The notes: generated from the letters alone by a model not told the origin. Positions 50,859 to 60,929 are shown, counted from the stretch's first letter. The stretch: DNA of 64,000 bases from Flavobacterium sp. 90 (GCF_004339525.1 NZ_SMGE01000001.1:434001-498000), one strand, 5' to 3'. A program made the numbers and translations.

Positions 50859-51389
50859 CTATTTATTGACGCTGAATGAATTCCTAAAGTTCTTTATAAA
50901 AAATTTTGCAAGTTCCTGTGTCTTGCCTTTTTTTATAGTACATATCAAAGCTTGTTCTTTTCCTTCAGACTGAGCAATAATTATAAGACTATCACTATCT
51001 TTAATTATTTTGTCCTTTACTCCACTTGCTCCACCTAAAATTGCACCAATTGGTCCTAATATTAACCCTCCAACAATTGCTCTTTTAAGTACAGAACGTT
51101 CTTCAATATCAATTATTCCACCTGATTCCAGAGTTATACTTTTTATATCAGAATTGTTAATAGCAAGATAATAAAGTTTGAAATTATGCATGATTGAAAT
51201 TTCAATTCCATCGGAATATTTAGTAAAATTTACCAATGGATTTATTTTAAAAAAGTTTTGTTCCCCTAAAGCATCATCAATTTCTTCGATACCTGCCCCG
51301 TATTCACATAGCCCAACTATTTTTTTAGGCGACCAAAAGCCTTTTTTACCTATTGTTTTTTCAAGTTCACTTTTCTTGATTAATTTCAT
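50859..51389 (-). CDS. Unknown protein with a glycine-zipper-like segment
   Basis: A 176-residue protein. The first half holds short beta strands (KLYYLAINNSDIKSITLESGGIID) that resemble a PH-like or SHOCT-associated domain. A segment LKRAIVGGLILGPIGAILGGASGVKDK is glycine-rich and may insert into or touch a membrane. The end (ALICTIKKGKTQELAKFFIKNFR) is basic. No signal peptide. No catalytic motif. I cannot give a function. It is convergent with the lipoprotein operon and marks the right edge of the accessory block. Confidence 0.6.
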   Translation of the reverse strand: MKLIKKSELEKTIGKKGFWSPKKIVGLCEYGAGIEEIDDALGEQNFFKINPLVNFTKYSDGIEISIMHNFKLYYLAINNSDIKSITLESGGIIDIEERSVLKRAIVGGLILGPIGAILGGASGVKDKIIKDSDSLIIIAQSEGKEQALICTIKKGKTQELAKFFIKNFRNSFSVNK

Positions 51390-51993
51390 ATTATCGCTTT
51401 ATTAATTAGTTTATTTTTTGGCTATGCTAAATCCTATATATTTACAGCATCAAATTAGGATTAATTATTACGAATATAAAACTATTTTTATTACGAATAT
51501 TATTATTATTTTTTGAAATGTAGTTTAATAAATTATCGTACACTTTTTAATTAATATGTACATAAAAAACTTTCTAATTGCTTAAGAAGTTTTTGATAAC
51601 TCATGTACTTTGCATATTATTTTAAAATGATAAAACTCAGCTAAATCAACACACTCTAGCTCCAGCATCTATAAAACTTCTAATTCTGGAACTTTTTGGG
51701 TTTAGCTACGTTACGATTGTATCTATTTTGTCGAGATAAGAACTTTGTCTGAGGCGTTGATCATTTCTTTTATGATGATGGAGAATTCATATAGCATTAC
51801 GGAGTTACTTGTGGAAATTTATCCTCCGTCGAAATGATAATATTGTGTTTAATTAGACTTTCGTGTAGGCATAAATATTACAAATTAATTTCACAAAATA
51901 ATTCGTGATAATTCGTGAAATTTGTGTTTAATTGAAATTTTAAATTACACCAACCAAATTAAAAAATGATTTCATAACTAATCCGAAACCAAA
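51390..51993. other. Intergenic region with degenerate R2 and R4 pieces
   Basis: Long AT-rich stretch (51400-51700) with no gene. A degenerate R2 copy lies at about 51739-51842 (GTCGAGATAAGAACTTTGTC ... ATCCTCCGTCGAAATGAT). An R4-like mirror pair TTCACAAAATAATTCGTG / AATTCGTGAAATTTGTG is at about 51889-51925. The promoter of the symporter gene should be in the last 70 bases, but no clear -33/-7 pair was found. Confidence 0.55.
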
Positions 51994-53499
51994 ATGTCTT
52001 CAAGCGCCATCTTAATTTTTATCATTGCATATTTTGGACTGTTATTGCTGATTTCGCAAGTCATCAGTAAAAAAGGACAAGACAATGATTCGTTTTTTAA
52101 AGCCAATAAAAATTCCAAATGGTATTTAGTTGCTTTTGGAATGATTGGAACTGCATTGTCCGGCGTGACTTTTATTTCGGTTCCCGGCGAAGTAGGATCA
52201 CCAAACGGAGAACAATTCAAGTATTTTCAGTTTATTTTAGGAAACGCGATTGGGTTTATTATTGTCGCCAAAGTATTGCTTCCGTTGTATTATAGAATGA
52301 ACCTTACCTCGATTTATGGTTATATCGAACAAAGAATGGGCAAAAACAGTTATAAAACTGCCGCTTCTATTTTTTTGGTAAGCAGAACCGTAAGTTCGGC
52401 TTTTCGATTGTATTTAGTGGTTATTGTGTTACAGCGTTATGTCTTTGATTTTTACGGAATCCCATTTCCTATGACCGTGTTTTTAGCTTTAACGCTAATC
52501 TTTTTATACACTTATAAAAGCGGTTTAAAAACCATTATTATTACGGATACTTTACAGACTTTTTTCTTAGTTACTTCTGTTTTTATCACCATTTATTTTG
52601 TGTGCGACAGTTTGAATTTAACCGTAATTGAATCTGTTTCAACCATTCGAAAAAGTAACTATTCTCAAGTATTTTTCTTTGATAATTTCTTAACCAGCAA
52701 ATACCATTTCGTAAAACAAATTCTTGGCGGAATCTTTGTAACCATTGCGATGGTTGGACTTGATCAGGATTTAATGCAAAAAAATTTAAGCTGTAAAAAT
52801 ATCGGCGAAGCACAAAAAAACATGTTTACGTTTACGGGCGTATTTGTGCTTATCAATATGATTTTTCTAAGTTTAGGCGCTTTATTATACCTCTATGCAA
52901 ACCAAAACGGCATCTCAATTCCGCTTGATTTAGTAACCGGAAAACCAAGAACAGATTTACTTTTTCCGGAAATTGCGCTGAATCATTTGTCAATTGTTCC
53001 GGCATTTGTTTTTCTATTAGGAATTATCGCCGCCACTTTTGCCACGACAGATTCAGCTTTGACAGCTTTAACCACTTCTTTTTGTGTGGATTTTATGGGA
53101 ATGGACAAAACAGAAAACCTTTCTAATTCCAACAATATTAAAAGAAGACATTTGGTCCATTTTGGATTTTCGATAGTATTATTTCTGGTCATTATTGTCT
53201 TGAATTCTTTTAATGATAGTTCTGTAGTTGCCTTAATTTTCAGAGCAGCATCTTATACTTATGGACCGTTATTAGGTTTATATGCCTTTGGATTATTACA
53301 AAAATCAAGACGCGTAAACGACAAAATCGTTCCTGTAATTTGTATAATCGCTCCAATTTTGACATATTTTGTGAGTGAACATTCGGCTTCAGTTATAGGT
53401 TATACTTTTGATAATGAACTTATAATCTTAAACGGATTATTCACTTATAACGGACTTTATTTTACGGGCAAAACTTCTAAAGAAAAAATCTCTTTTTAA
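51994..53499 (+). CDS. Sodium/solute symporter (SSS family)
   Basis: A 501-residue transporter with about thirteen membrane helices. The SSS fold signature is seen in FGMIGTALSGVTFISVPGEVG (helices 1-2) and the core stretch KYHFVKQILGGIFVTIAMVGLDQDLMQKNLSCKNIGEAQKNM, with an LFLGxxAAxFATTDSALTALTTSFCVDF helix later. It should import a sugar or other small solute with Na+. The gene directly downstream is anmK and further on are AmpG- and NagZ-like genes, so a cell-wall sugar (MurNAc, GlcNAc or a derivative) is a reasonable substrate guess, similar to MurT in Tannerella; sequence alone cannot prove it. Confidence 0.9.
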   Translation: MSSSAILIFIIAYFGLLLLISQVISKKGQDNDSFFKANKNSKWYLVAFGMIGTALSGVTFISVPGEVGSPNGEQFKYFQFILGNAIGFIIVAKVLLPLYYRMNLTSIYGYIEQRMGKNSYKTAASIFLVSRTVSSAFRLYLVVIVLQRYVFDFYGIPFPMTVFLALTLIFLYTYKSGLKTIIITDTLQTFFLVTSVFITIYFVCDSLNLTVIESVSTIRKSNYSQVFFFDNFLTSKYHFVKQILGGIFVTIAMVGLDQDLMQKNLSCKNIGEAQKNMFTFTGVFVLINMIFLSLGALLYLYANQNGISIPLDLVTGKPRTDLLFPEIALNHLSIVPAFVFLLGIIAATFATTDSALTALTTSFCVDFMGMDKTENLSNSNNIKRRHLVHFGFSIVLFLVIIVLNSFNDSSVVALIFRAASYTYGPLLGLYAFGLLQKSRRVNDKIVPVICIIAPILTYFVSEHSASVIGYTFDNELIILNGLFTYNGLYFTGKTSKEKISF

Positions 53500-53568
53500 G
53501 TCATTTTCTACGTAAAATAATCTGATTTTAGCATTTCAATTCAACGGACTTCATAAAATTCAATTTTC

Positions 53569-54777
53569 ATGAACAAAAACATAACCGCACTTTACCAAAT
53601 CGCGCAAAAGGAAACCCGAAAAATCATCGGATTAATGTCAGGAACTTCGCTTGACGGACTCGATATTGCGTTATGCGAAATTTCGGGCTCAGGTCAAAAT
53701 ACCGCTGTCGAAGTAACTCAATTTGAAACTATCGATTACTCGGAAGAAATTAAAATTGAGATTCGTAAAGTTTTTGCGAAGAAAGAAATTGATTTTCAGC
53801 ATTTGGTAATGCTCAACGAATGGATTGGTATTTTACACGCCGAAATGATCAACGCTTTTCTTAAAAAACGTAATATTTCTTCCGATGAAATTGATTTAAT
53901 TGCATCGCACGGTCAAACGGTTTTACACGCTCCAAAGTTTTTGCATCAACAGGAGAAATTTCCAAATGCTACTTTACAAATTGGCGATGGCGATCATATT
54001 GCGGTAAAAACAGGTATTATCACTCTGTCTGATTTTAGACAAAAACATATTGCCGCAGGTGGCGAAGGCGCTCCATTGGCGGTTTATGGCGATTATTTTT
54101 TATTTGGAAAAAAGGGAGAAAATCGCATTATGCTAAACATGGGCGGAATTGCCAATTTTACTTTTTTGCCTGCTTCTCTAAATGCCGAAGAAACTTTTGT
54201 AACCGATACCGGAACCGGAAATACCTTAATTGATCTTTTTACAAAACAATATTATCCTGAAAAAAGTTACGACAAAGACGCCGAAATAGCCCAACAAGGA
54301 ATCGTAAATAAATTGTTATTAGACAATCTGAAAGACGATGCGTTTTTCAGTCAGGAATTTCCAAAAACTATTGGTCCGGAACTTTTTGGCGAAGCTTACG
54401 TAAAAGCTGCTTTGGCAAAAAGCAATATTGATACAATTTCTGCTCCGGATTTATTGGCAACTTTAACCCGTTTTAGCGCCGAAACAATTGCCGAAGCGAT
54501 TTATTATTCTGTAAAAAACAGCGCTTCTAAACTTGAAGATTTCAAAATCTATATGTCGGGCGGAGGAACACATAATCCGTTATTAGTAAAATGGCTAAAA
54601 GAATTATTGCCTTGTGAATTTCACAAAACTGATGATTTGGGGATTTCGGGCGATGCCAAAGAAGCAGTTTTATTTGCCATTTTAGCCAATCAAACCGTAG
54701 CGGGAGAAGATTTTAATTTTGGTTCTTATCAAGGAATTCCATCTGTAACAATGGGAAAAATTTCATTACCTCAATAA
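53569..54777 (+). CDS. anmK: Anhydro-N-acetylmuramic acid kinase AnmK
   Basis: A 402-residue kinase that hydrolyses the anhydro bond and phosphorylates 1,6-anhydro-MurNAc to MurNAc-6-phosphate in peptidoglycan recycling. The ATP site IIGLMSGTSLDGLDIALCEI (near 19-38) is intact. The family segments IASHGQTVLHAP, NATLQIGDGDHIAVKTG, DFRQKHIAAGGEGAPL, MLNMGGIANFTF, TDTGTGNTLIDLF and MSGGGTHNPLL also match AnmK. It follows the symporter by 69 bases on the same strand. No murQ etherase gene is present in the window. Confidence 0.97.
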   Translation: MNKNITALYQIAQKETRKIIGLMSGTSLDGLDIALCEISGSGQNTAVEVTQFETIDYSEEIKIEIRKVFAKKEIDFQHLVMLNEWIGILHAEMINAFLKKRNISSDEIDLIASHGQTVLHAPKFLHQQEKFPNATLQIGDGDHIAVKTGIITLSDFRQKHIAAGGEGAPLAVYGDYFLFGKKGENRIMLNMGGIANFTFLPASLNAEETFVTDTGTGNTLIDLFTKQYYPEKSYDKDAEIAQQGIVNKLLLDNLKDDAFFSQEFPKTIGPELFGEAYVKAALAKSNIDTISAPDLLATLTRFSAETIAEAIYYSVKNSASKLEDFKIYMSGGGTHNPLLVKWLKELLPCEFHKTDDLGISGDAKEAVLFAILANQTVAGEDFNFGSYQGIPSVTMGKISLPQ

Positions 54778-55208
54778 ATAAAGCATTGTTGAATGTAATT
54801 AATTTTAACACATAAAAGAAACATAGAATTTTGCAAACTAAAAATAAGTATTTCAATTTTTAAAAACACATATAACTGTTCCTAATTATGAGATTTCCGA
54901 AATATTACCTTGCGCATTGTTCTGATTAAAGTTCAGAACCCGGAAAATATTTCAGAACAAATAAACGTTAGAGATTAGGTCTGCCGATATTGAATAAATC
55001 CGTTTTTTGAAAATCAAATGATAGTGTTCCTTACTTATTCCGTACTATATATAATTTTATCGAGTTGTTTATTATGGTATTTTTACAAAAAAGGGCATGA
55101 TTTTTAAGGTATAAATTCGACGAAAAAACAAGAGGAACTATTCTAATATTATAATTTCTTATACTCATCTAAAAAAACTATTTTTGGTTTCTGTTAAAAA
55201 AGATTGAA
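54778..55208. other. Intergenic region before the GHL10 gene, with a TCAGAAC hairpin
   Basis: About 430 bases without a gene. A hairpin GTTCTGA-N7-TCAGAAC lies at 54919-54939, with a third TTCAGAAC at 54951. The flanks CCGAAATATT and CGGAAAATATTTC are loosely mirrored as well. The rest is AT-rich and includes a TATATATAATTTTATCG tract. Function unknown; may be a leader hairpin or operator. Confidence 0.55.
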
Positions 55209-56783
55209 ATGCATAAAAATCAGCTACTATTATTCTCTATACTATTTTTATTTTTCTTTGGATGGAAATCCAACGCACAGGAAAGAACTGTACATCCTAA
55301 AAACGAATTTAGAGGTGTCTGGATTGCGACCGTTGTAAATATCGACTGGCCAAAAACTGCCACTGATGGTGTAGAAAAAGAAAAAGCAGATTATATTGAG
55401 ATTTTAGACGCTTATAAAAAACTAAATTATAATGCCGTAATCGTTCAGGTTAGAAGCGTTGGTGATGCATTTTATCCTTCAGAACTTGCTCCGTGGTCAC
55501 GATTTTTGACTGGAAAAGAAGGTCAGGCGCCAAACCCGTATTACGATGTATTGGCTTGGATGATTGAGGAAGCGCACAAAAGAGGTTTCGAATTTCACGC
55601 TTGGCTGAATCCTTATCGTGCGACTTTCGACTTAAACAAACAACAATTAAGTCCAAATCACGACATTTTTAAACATCCGGAATGGATGATTGAATATGGC
55701 GGAAAAATATATTATGATCCTGCTTTGCCTGAAGTTCAGGAACATTTAACCAAAGTTGTAAAAGAAGTTGTAGATAAATATGATATCGATGCGATTCACT
55801 TTGATGATTATTTTTATCCTTATACTGTTCCCGGAAAAACATTTAACGATACCACATCTTACAAAAAATATGGCGCAGGTTTGAGTCTTGGAGATTGGCG
55901 TCGTGCCAATGTGAGCAACTTTGTTCACACTATTTCGACAACTATCAAAACCAGCAAACCTTGGGTACAATTCGGGATAAGTCCGTTTGGGGTTTGGCGT
56001 AATAAATCAGTAGATCCAAAAGGTTCTGAAACTCAATCAACAGCAAATTACGACGATTTGTATGCAGATCCTGTTTTATGGATGGACCAAAAATGGATCG
56101 ATTATATTCTGCCACAATTGTATTGGAGCATGAATAACCCAAGAGCCTCTTATTCGAAATTAGTAAAATGGTGGTCAGAAAACTCTAATAATACAGCACT
56201 TTATATTGGACACGCTTCTTATAAAATTAGAGGCGACGGTGACAAAAGCTGGAATTTTGCTACTGAACTTCCAAATCAGGTTGATTTTGCCAGAAGTTTT
56301 AAAAATGTTGGCGGAAGTGCTTATTTCAGTTCTAAATGGTTCATGGATAAGAACTTTGATGTGGTGCGTTTATTAGCAGAAAACCAATATAAATATCCGG
56401 CACTTCCGGCTGCGGTTCCTAATTTGAAACACATTGTAATTGATACTCCGGTTTTTAACGAATTTCAAAAAGACAGTACAAATAAATATGTATTCAATAT
56501 TAAATCTCCATTAAATACTCAGGTTCGTTATATGGTGATTTATGGAGGAGAAAATGTCTCTAAAGTAGATATTAATGATCCATCGAAAATAGTTGACAAA
56601 ATCGCGGTTAATCAATATGACGGAACAATTGTATTTTCTATTGCTGCCGAAAAAATGAAACAGTACAAAGCTTGTGCTGTAACATTTATTGATTATTTTG
56701 CAAACGAAAGTACCCCAACTGCAATTGACTTAAAAAAGAATTATAAAATCTATACCCCTGCACAACCTGATGAAAACAGATAA
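55209..56783 (+). CDS. Family 10-like glycosyl hydrolase (GHL10), exported
   Basis: A 524-residue secreted hydrolase. Signal peptide 1-24 (LFFFGWKSNAQ). The GHL10 barrel (PF02638-type) opens with NEFRGVWIATVVNIDWP and continues with LDAYKKLNYNAVIVQVRSVGDAFYPSELAPWSRFLTG, EAHKRGFEFHAWLNPYRA, YDIDAIHFDDYFYPYTVPG (acidic catalytic candidates) and QFGISPFGVWRN. The C-terminal beta domain starts around residue 410. Family members are linked to peptidoglycan glycan chains, and the position between anmK and ampG supports this. The stop codon overlaps the ampG-like gene by 14 bases. Confidence 0.88.
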   Translation: MHKNQLLLFSILFLFFFGWKSNAQERTVHPKNEFRGVWIATVVNIDWPKTATDGVEKEKADYIEILDAYKKLNYNAVIVQVRSVGDAFYPSELAPWSRFLTGKEGQAPNPYYDVLAWMIEEAHKRGFEFHAWLNPYRATFDLNKQQLSPNHDIFKHPEWMIEYGGKIYYDPALPEVQEHLTKVVKEVVDKYDIDAIHFDDYFYPYTVPGKTFNDTTSYKKYGAGLSLGDWRRANVSNFVHTISTTIKTSKPWVQFGISPFGVWRNKSVDPKGSETQSTANYDDLYADPVLWMDQKWIDYILPQLYWSMNNPRASYSKLVKWWSENSNNTALYIGHASYKIRGDGDKSWNFATELPNQVDFARSFKNVGGSAYFSSKWFMDKNFDVVRLLAENQYKYPALPAAVPNLKHIVIDTPVFNEFQKDSTNKYVFNIKSPLNTQVRYMVIYGGENVSKVDINDPSKIVDKIAVNQYDGTIVFSIAAEKMKQYKACAVTFIDYFANESTPTAIDLKKNYKIYTPAQPDENR

Positions 56784-58311
56784 TAAACCCTGGTTCTGGA
56801 TTCCGCTTCTTAATTTTGCATCCGGTTTGCCTTATGCCGTAATTATCTCCGTTTCGGTAATTATGTACAAAAAACTCGGAATCACTAACAAAGACATTGG
56901 CCTTTACACCAGTTTATTATATCTGCCTTGGGTAATCAAACCGTTATGGAGTCCGTTTATTGAATTATTCGGAACTAAAAGAAAATGGTTTTTATCGATG
57001 CAATTATTGATTTCGATTGCCTTTTTATTAGTAGGTTTTACCATTCCTACAAGCGGTTTTTTCATGATGACTTTGGCTATTTTTTGGGTTGCTGCTTTTG
57101 CTTCCGCTTCGAATGATATTGCCAGCGATGGATTTTATTTATTGGTTTTACCTGAAGATAAGCAATCTTTTTTTATCGGAATCAGAAGCACCTTTTATAG
57201 ACTGGCAATGTTAGCCGGAAACGGATTAATCGTTTTATTAGCAGGACATCTGGAGCGCAAATACGGAGACAATACCAAAGCCTGGTCGTATACAATGATT
57301 GCTGTTGGTTTACTAATGACTTTTATAACGGTTTATAATTTTTTCTTAACACCAAAAACCGAAATAAACGCACGCGAAAAACCTATTGATACTAACAAAC
57401 AAAGTTTTGCAAGCATTTTTGCAAGTTTCTTCAGGAAAAAACAAATTATAATAGTTCTTGCTTTTATACTATTATTCAGATTAGGAGAATCGCAATTAAT
57501 CAAAATGCTGACGCCCTTTTTAGTAGATCCAATTAAATACGAATTAGTTGAAACCGGATTAGACGAAGGTCAGACAAAGGCATTAGAATTATACAATTCA
57601 AAGGTAAAAAATGGAGAAAAATTATCCGATTTAGAATTACAATCACTTTATTCTAAACTGCCTATTTTAGTGGAAATGAGAGATCAAAAGAAACCACTGG
57701 CAGAAGTAAAAAACAAAGATAAAGAAGAATATAAAAATGCAAACAAGGCCAGAATTGATTTTGTAGATTTATTAATTGCTAATAAAGGAAATCAAAAAAC
57801 AATTAAAAAAGGCGGCATGGGACTTGAGACCGAAGATATTGGTCTGATTTATGGAACTTTTGGATTAATGGCTTTGACATTAGGGGGAATTCTTGGTGGG
57901 ATTGCAATCTCAAAACAAGGTCTTACAAAATGGATGCTTCCAATGATTTTGACCATGCATTTACCTATAATTGGCTTTATCTTGTTGGCGCATTTTCACC
58001 CCGCTTCCATTTATTATATTTATGCTGTTGTAATAATCGAACAGTTTGGTTACGGTTTTGGTTTTGCGGCTTTCATGATGTATTTGATTTATGTAGCTGA
58101 AGGAGAATCCAAAACTGCGCATTACGCTCTTGCAACCGGATTTATGGCTATGGGAATGATGTTGCCTGGAATGGTTAGCGGTTATATTCAGGAATATTTA
58201 GGCTACGGAAATTTCTTTATTTGGGTATTTCTAGCTACGATTCCTGGAATTATATTATCACGTTTTTTAATTTTCCCAAAAGATTTTGGGAAAAAATCTG
58301 AAGAAGTTTAA
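56770..58311 (+). CDS. MFS transporter, AmpG-like muropeptide permease
   Basis: A 513-residue MFS protein with about twelve membrane helices. The N-terminus NKPWFWIPLLNFASGLPYAVIISVSVIMYKKLGITNKDIGLYTSLLYLPWVIKPLWSPFIE has the AmpG pattern (SGLPY and LPWVIKPLWSP), and ASASNDIASDGFYLLVLP is the AmpG helix 4 motif. An unusual charged central loop (about 255-350, EKLSDLELQSLYSKL...) sits between the two six-helix halves and is longer than in Escherichia coli AmpG. It should import GlcNAc-anhydroMurNAc peptides. Translationally coupled to the GHL10 gene. Confidence 0.88.
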   Translation: MKTDNKPWFWIPLLNFASGLPYAVIISVSVIMYKKLGITNKDIGLYTSLLYLPWVIKPLWSPFIELFGTKRKWFLSMQLLISIAFLLVGFTIPTSGFFMMTLAIFWVAAFASASNDIASDGFYLLVLPEDKQSFFIGIRSTFYRLAMLAGNGLIVLLAGHLERKYGDNTKAWSYTMIAVGLLMTFITVYNFFLTPKTEINAREKPIDTNKQSFASIFASFFRKKQIIIVLAFILLFRLGESQLIKMLTPFLVDPIKYELVETGLDEGQTKALELYNSKVKNGEKLSDLELQSLYSKLPILVEMRDQKKPLAEVKNKDKEEYKNANKARIDFVDLLIANKGNQKTIKKGGMGLETEDIGLIYGTFGLMALTLGGILGGIAISKQGLTKWMLPMILTMHLPIIGFILLAHFHPASIYYIYAVVIIEQFGYGFGFAAFMMYLIYVAEGESKTAHYALATGFMAMGMMLPGMVSGYIQEYLGYGNFFIWVFLATIPGIILSRFLIFPKDFGKKSEEV

Positions 58312-58334
58312 CCCCCAAATCAAACATCTTACCT

Positions 58335-58676
58335 ATGGAAATCAATGAAAATTTGCAGGCCGAACGCAACTTAAAAGGAGCTGAGTTCGAAAAAACAGGA
58401 AATTTAGAAAAAGCGATTGAGTTATATGAGGAAAATGTCAAGGAAAGCTTTAAAGGAAATCATCCTTATGATCGATTAGCAACGATCTATAAAAATGAAA
58501 ATGATATTGAGAATGAAATTAGAGTTTTAGAAAAAGCCATTATCGTTTACGAAGAAATTACTCTGGTAGACAGACTTGAAGGTTTACCAAAACTTTTCCG
58601 TTTCAAAAACCGATTGGAAAAAGCGATTGAAACAAAAAAACAATTGGCTAAGCAAAAGAAAACAAAATTGAAATAA
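58335..58676 (+). CDS. Small TPR-like protein
   Basis: A 113-residue, charged, all-helical protein. The segment GAEFEKTGNLEKAIELYEENVKESFKGNHPYDRLATIYKNENDIENEIRVLEKAI follows the TPR helix pairs (A-x-x-Y/F-x-x-A-I-x-x-Y/L-E). It is cytoplasmic, with no signal peptide. It follows the ampG-like gene by 23 bases in the same direction. The function is unknown, perhaps a scaffold, and it may be an unrelated passenger in the cluster. Confidence 0.78.
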   Translation: MEINENLQAERNLKGAEFEKTGNLEKAIELYEENVKESFKGNHPYDRLATIYKNENDIENEIRVLEKAIIVYEEITLVDRLEGLPKLFRFKNRLEKAIETKKQLAKQKKTKLK

Positions 58677-58804
58677 GCGGATTTAAATTAAACTTAATTT
58701 TCTTTTACCATTAAAATAGGAAGCAATTTAAGCACAGCTTTATGAACTTAATTTCTTAATGGTAAAATTTTGACATAATTTATCAGACTATTTTTTATTG
58801 AATC

Positions 58805-59254
58805 ATGAGCACCTTAAAAAGAACCAATTCAGACGATATCGATTTTATAAATCTTGTTGCTTTGTTAGACAAAGATTTAGCAATTAGAGACGGCGAAGAT
58901 CATGCTTTTTACAATCAGTTTAATAAAACCGATAAGATTAAACATACTATCGTTTATTACGAAAATGACATTCCTGTTGGCTGTGGCGCTTTTAGAGAAA
59001 AAGAAAGCGGTTCAACCGAAATCAAACGAATGTTTGTTCATCCTGATTTCAGAAAAAGAGGAATTGCATCTCAGGTTTTGGCCGAATTAGAAATTTGGGC
59101 AAAAGAAGTTGGTTACACTTATACTATTCTGGAAACCGGAAAAAACCAACCGGAAGCAATCAATTTATATCAAAAATTAGGTTACAATATAATTCCGAAT
59201 TATCCTCCTTACGAAAAAATGGATAATAGCGTTTGCATGAAAAAGACTTTATAA
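58805..59254 (+). CDS. GNAT-family N-acetyltransferase
   Basis: A 149-residue GNAT protein. The acetyl-CoA pyrophosphate loop VHPDFRKRGIASQVLAELEIWA (about 79-100) has the R-x-x-G-I/A pattern, and the TILETGKNQPEAINLYQKLGYNIIPNY stretch is typical of the family. The substrate is unknown; its place next to NagZ-like and AmpG-like genes could suggest an amino-sugar, but family proteins also modify other substrates. The next gene starts only two bases after its stop. Confidence 0.9.
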   Translation: MSTLKRTNSDDIDFINLVALLDKDLAIRDGEDHAFYNQFNKTDKIKHTIVYYENDIPVGCGAFREKESGSTEIKRMFVHPDFRKRGIASQVLAELEIWAKEVGYTYTILETGKNQPEAINLYQKLGYNIIPNYPPYEKMDNSVCMKKTL

Positions 59255-59256
59255 TA

Positions 59257-60870
59257 ATGAAAATGACAGCACAAGCATTAAGACAAAAAGTGGGACAATT
59301 CTTTTTTCCCGCAGTTTTCATAAACGATACCGAAGAAAACATTCAGGAAACCGAACGTTTGATAAAAGAACACAATATTGGCGGATTGACTTTTTTTCAT
59401 AGTCGTGCCAGTGCTGCAACGAACTACGAAAGCAAGAAAAAAGTTGTTTTTAATGACGATAGTTATCAAAAAATCAAAGACTTAATTGTTCGTTACCAAA
59501 AAGCCGCTTCTACTCCACTTTTAATCAGTATTGATGCCGAATGGGGTTTGGCAATGCGTATCGAAAAAACTCCGCAATATCCATATGCAATTACGCTTGG
59601 AGCTTTGCCGGAAAGTAAATCAGCTTTGGTTTATGAAGTTGGAAAACAAATTGGTTTAGACTTAAAAGCTGCTGGAATTCATTATAATTTATCGCCTTTG
59701 GCAGATATTAATAACAATCCGAATAATCCGGTTATTGGATATCGTTCTTTTGGCGAAAACAAAGAAAAAGTTGCTAATTTTGCTGTTGAATATCTTAACG
59801 GAATGTCTGAAGTTGGCGTTTTAGGTTGTCTAAAACACTTTCCCGGACACGGAAATACCAATGTTGATTCGCATTTGGGATTACCGGTTTTAAAGGAAAC
59901 TTTAGAAGAATTATTAGAAAACGAATTATATCCATTCATTAAAGGAATCGAGAATAATGTTGATTCAATTATGATTGGGCATTTAGCCGTTCCGAGTTTA
60001 AATGACGAAAAAGACACATCGGCAACATTATCAAAACCTATTATCGAAACACTTTTACGTAAACAATTGGGTTACGATGGTTTGGTAATTTCTGATGCGT
60101 TAAATATGCACAGCGTTTCTAAATTGTATGAAACAAAAGGCGAATTGGAATGGGAAGCTTTCAACGCTGGAAACGATGTTTTATGCTTTGCCGAAAATGT
60201 TCCGGAAGGAATCGAAGCAATTCTTAAAAATGCATCGCCAGAACGCATAGAAGAAAGTTTCAACCGAATCATGAAAGCCAAAGAAAAAGTTGGAATTATT
60301 GCTAATTCTAATTTTACTTCGGGAGAACTAAATTTCGGAAAAACATCAAAACTAAATCTTGAAATTGCTCAAAATTCAATTACTAAAATTATTGATAATT
60401 CAAATACTGAATTAGCTTTTGAATCTCAAAAAAGCAATCAATTAGCAAAATTGAGTTTATATAAAAATGTAGAAAACACATTCTTCAAAACTTTAAATTC
60501 AAAACTAGAATCTCCTGAATTTGCTTTTGAAAACTTAGAAGTTTCAAATATTTCTTCAATCGAAAAAGAACTTCAAAATTTCGAAACTATAATTATTTCA
60601 TTGTTTGTTCCAAAGGCAAAACCAATGAATAATTTCGAAATTAATACTGAAGTTTTAGATTTACTTTCGAGATTGCTTCAAACCAAAAAATGTATCGTTT
60701 ATGTTTTCGGAAATCCGTATGTTTTGCCAATAATCCCGAATCTTTCTAAGGCTTCAGGATTAATTCAGGCGTATCAGGATTTTGAAGAATTTCAAAAAAT
60801 TGCAGGAATTCAATTTCTTGAAAATAGCAATTTCAACGGAAGCTTACCCGTAAATATTGAACTTCAATAA
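59257..60870 (+). CDS. nagZ: Glycoside hydrolase family 3, NagZ-like beta-N-acetylhexosaminidase
   Basis: A 538-residue GH3 enzyme. I start at the ATG at 59257 (MKMTAQALRQ), two bases after the GNAT stop. The core motif KHFPGHGNTNVDSHLGLP is at residues 193-210; in NagZ the Asp/His of DSH (Asp204, His206) form the catalytic acid/base dyad. The nucleophile Asp is in VISDALNMHSV (near 280). ISIDAEWGLAMR and GYRSFGENKE also fit. It has a longer C-terminal part (about 345-538) than bacterial NagZ of 340 residues. No signal peptide, so it is cytoplasmic. It should release GlcNAc from GlcNAc-anhydroMurNAc, upstream of AnmK. Confidence 0.9.
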   Translation: MKMTAQALRQKVGQFFFPAVFINDTEENIQETERLIKEHNIGGLTFFHSRASAATNYESKKKVVFNDDSYQKIKDLIVRYQKAASTPLLISIDAEWGLAMRIEKTPQYPYAITLGALPESKSALVYEVGKQIGLDLKAAGIHYNLSPLADINNNPNNPVIGYRSFGENKEKVANFAVEYLNGMSEVGVLGCLKHFPGHGNTNVDSHLGLPVLKETLEELLENELYPFIKGIENNVDSIMIGHLAVPSLNDEKDTSATLSKPIIETLLRKQLGYDGLVISDALNMHSVSKLYETKGELEWEAFNAGNDVLCFAENVPEGIEAILKNASPERIEESFNRIMKAKEKVGIIANSNFTSGELNFGKTSKLNLEIAQNSITKIIDNSNTELAFESQKSNQLAKLSLYKNVENTFFKTLNSKLESPEFAFENLEVSNISSIEKELQNFETIIISLFVPKAKPMNNFEINTEVLDLLSRLLQTKKCIVYVFGNPYVLPIIPNLSKASGLIQAYQDFEEFQKIAGIQFLENSNFNGSLPVNIELQ

Positions 60871-60929
60871 GTTACAAACCCACCACTATCACTTATAACT
60901 AAATACTATCGGTAAATAAATTTTTATAA

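Noticed and set aside
48000..51389. Prophage or integrative element in the XRE region
   Set aside because: No integrase, structural phage gene, attachment repeat or tRNA was found; kept only as an accessory gene block.
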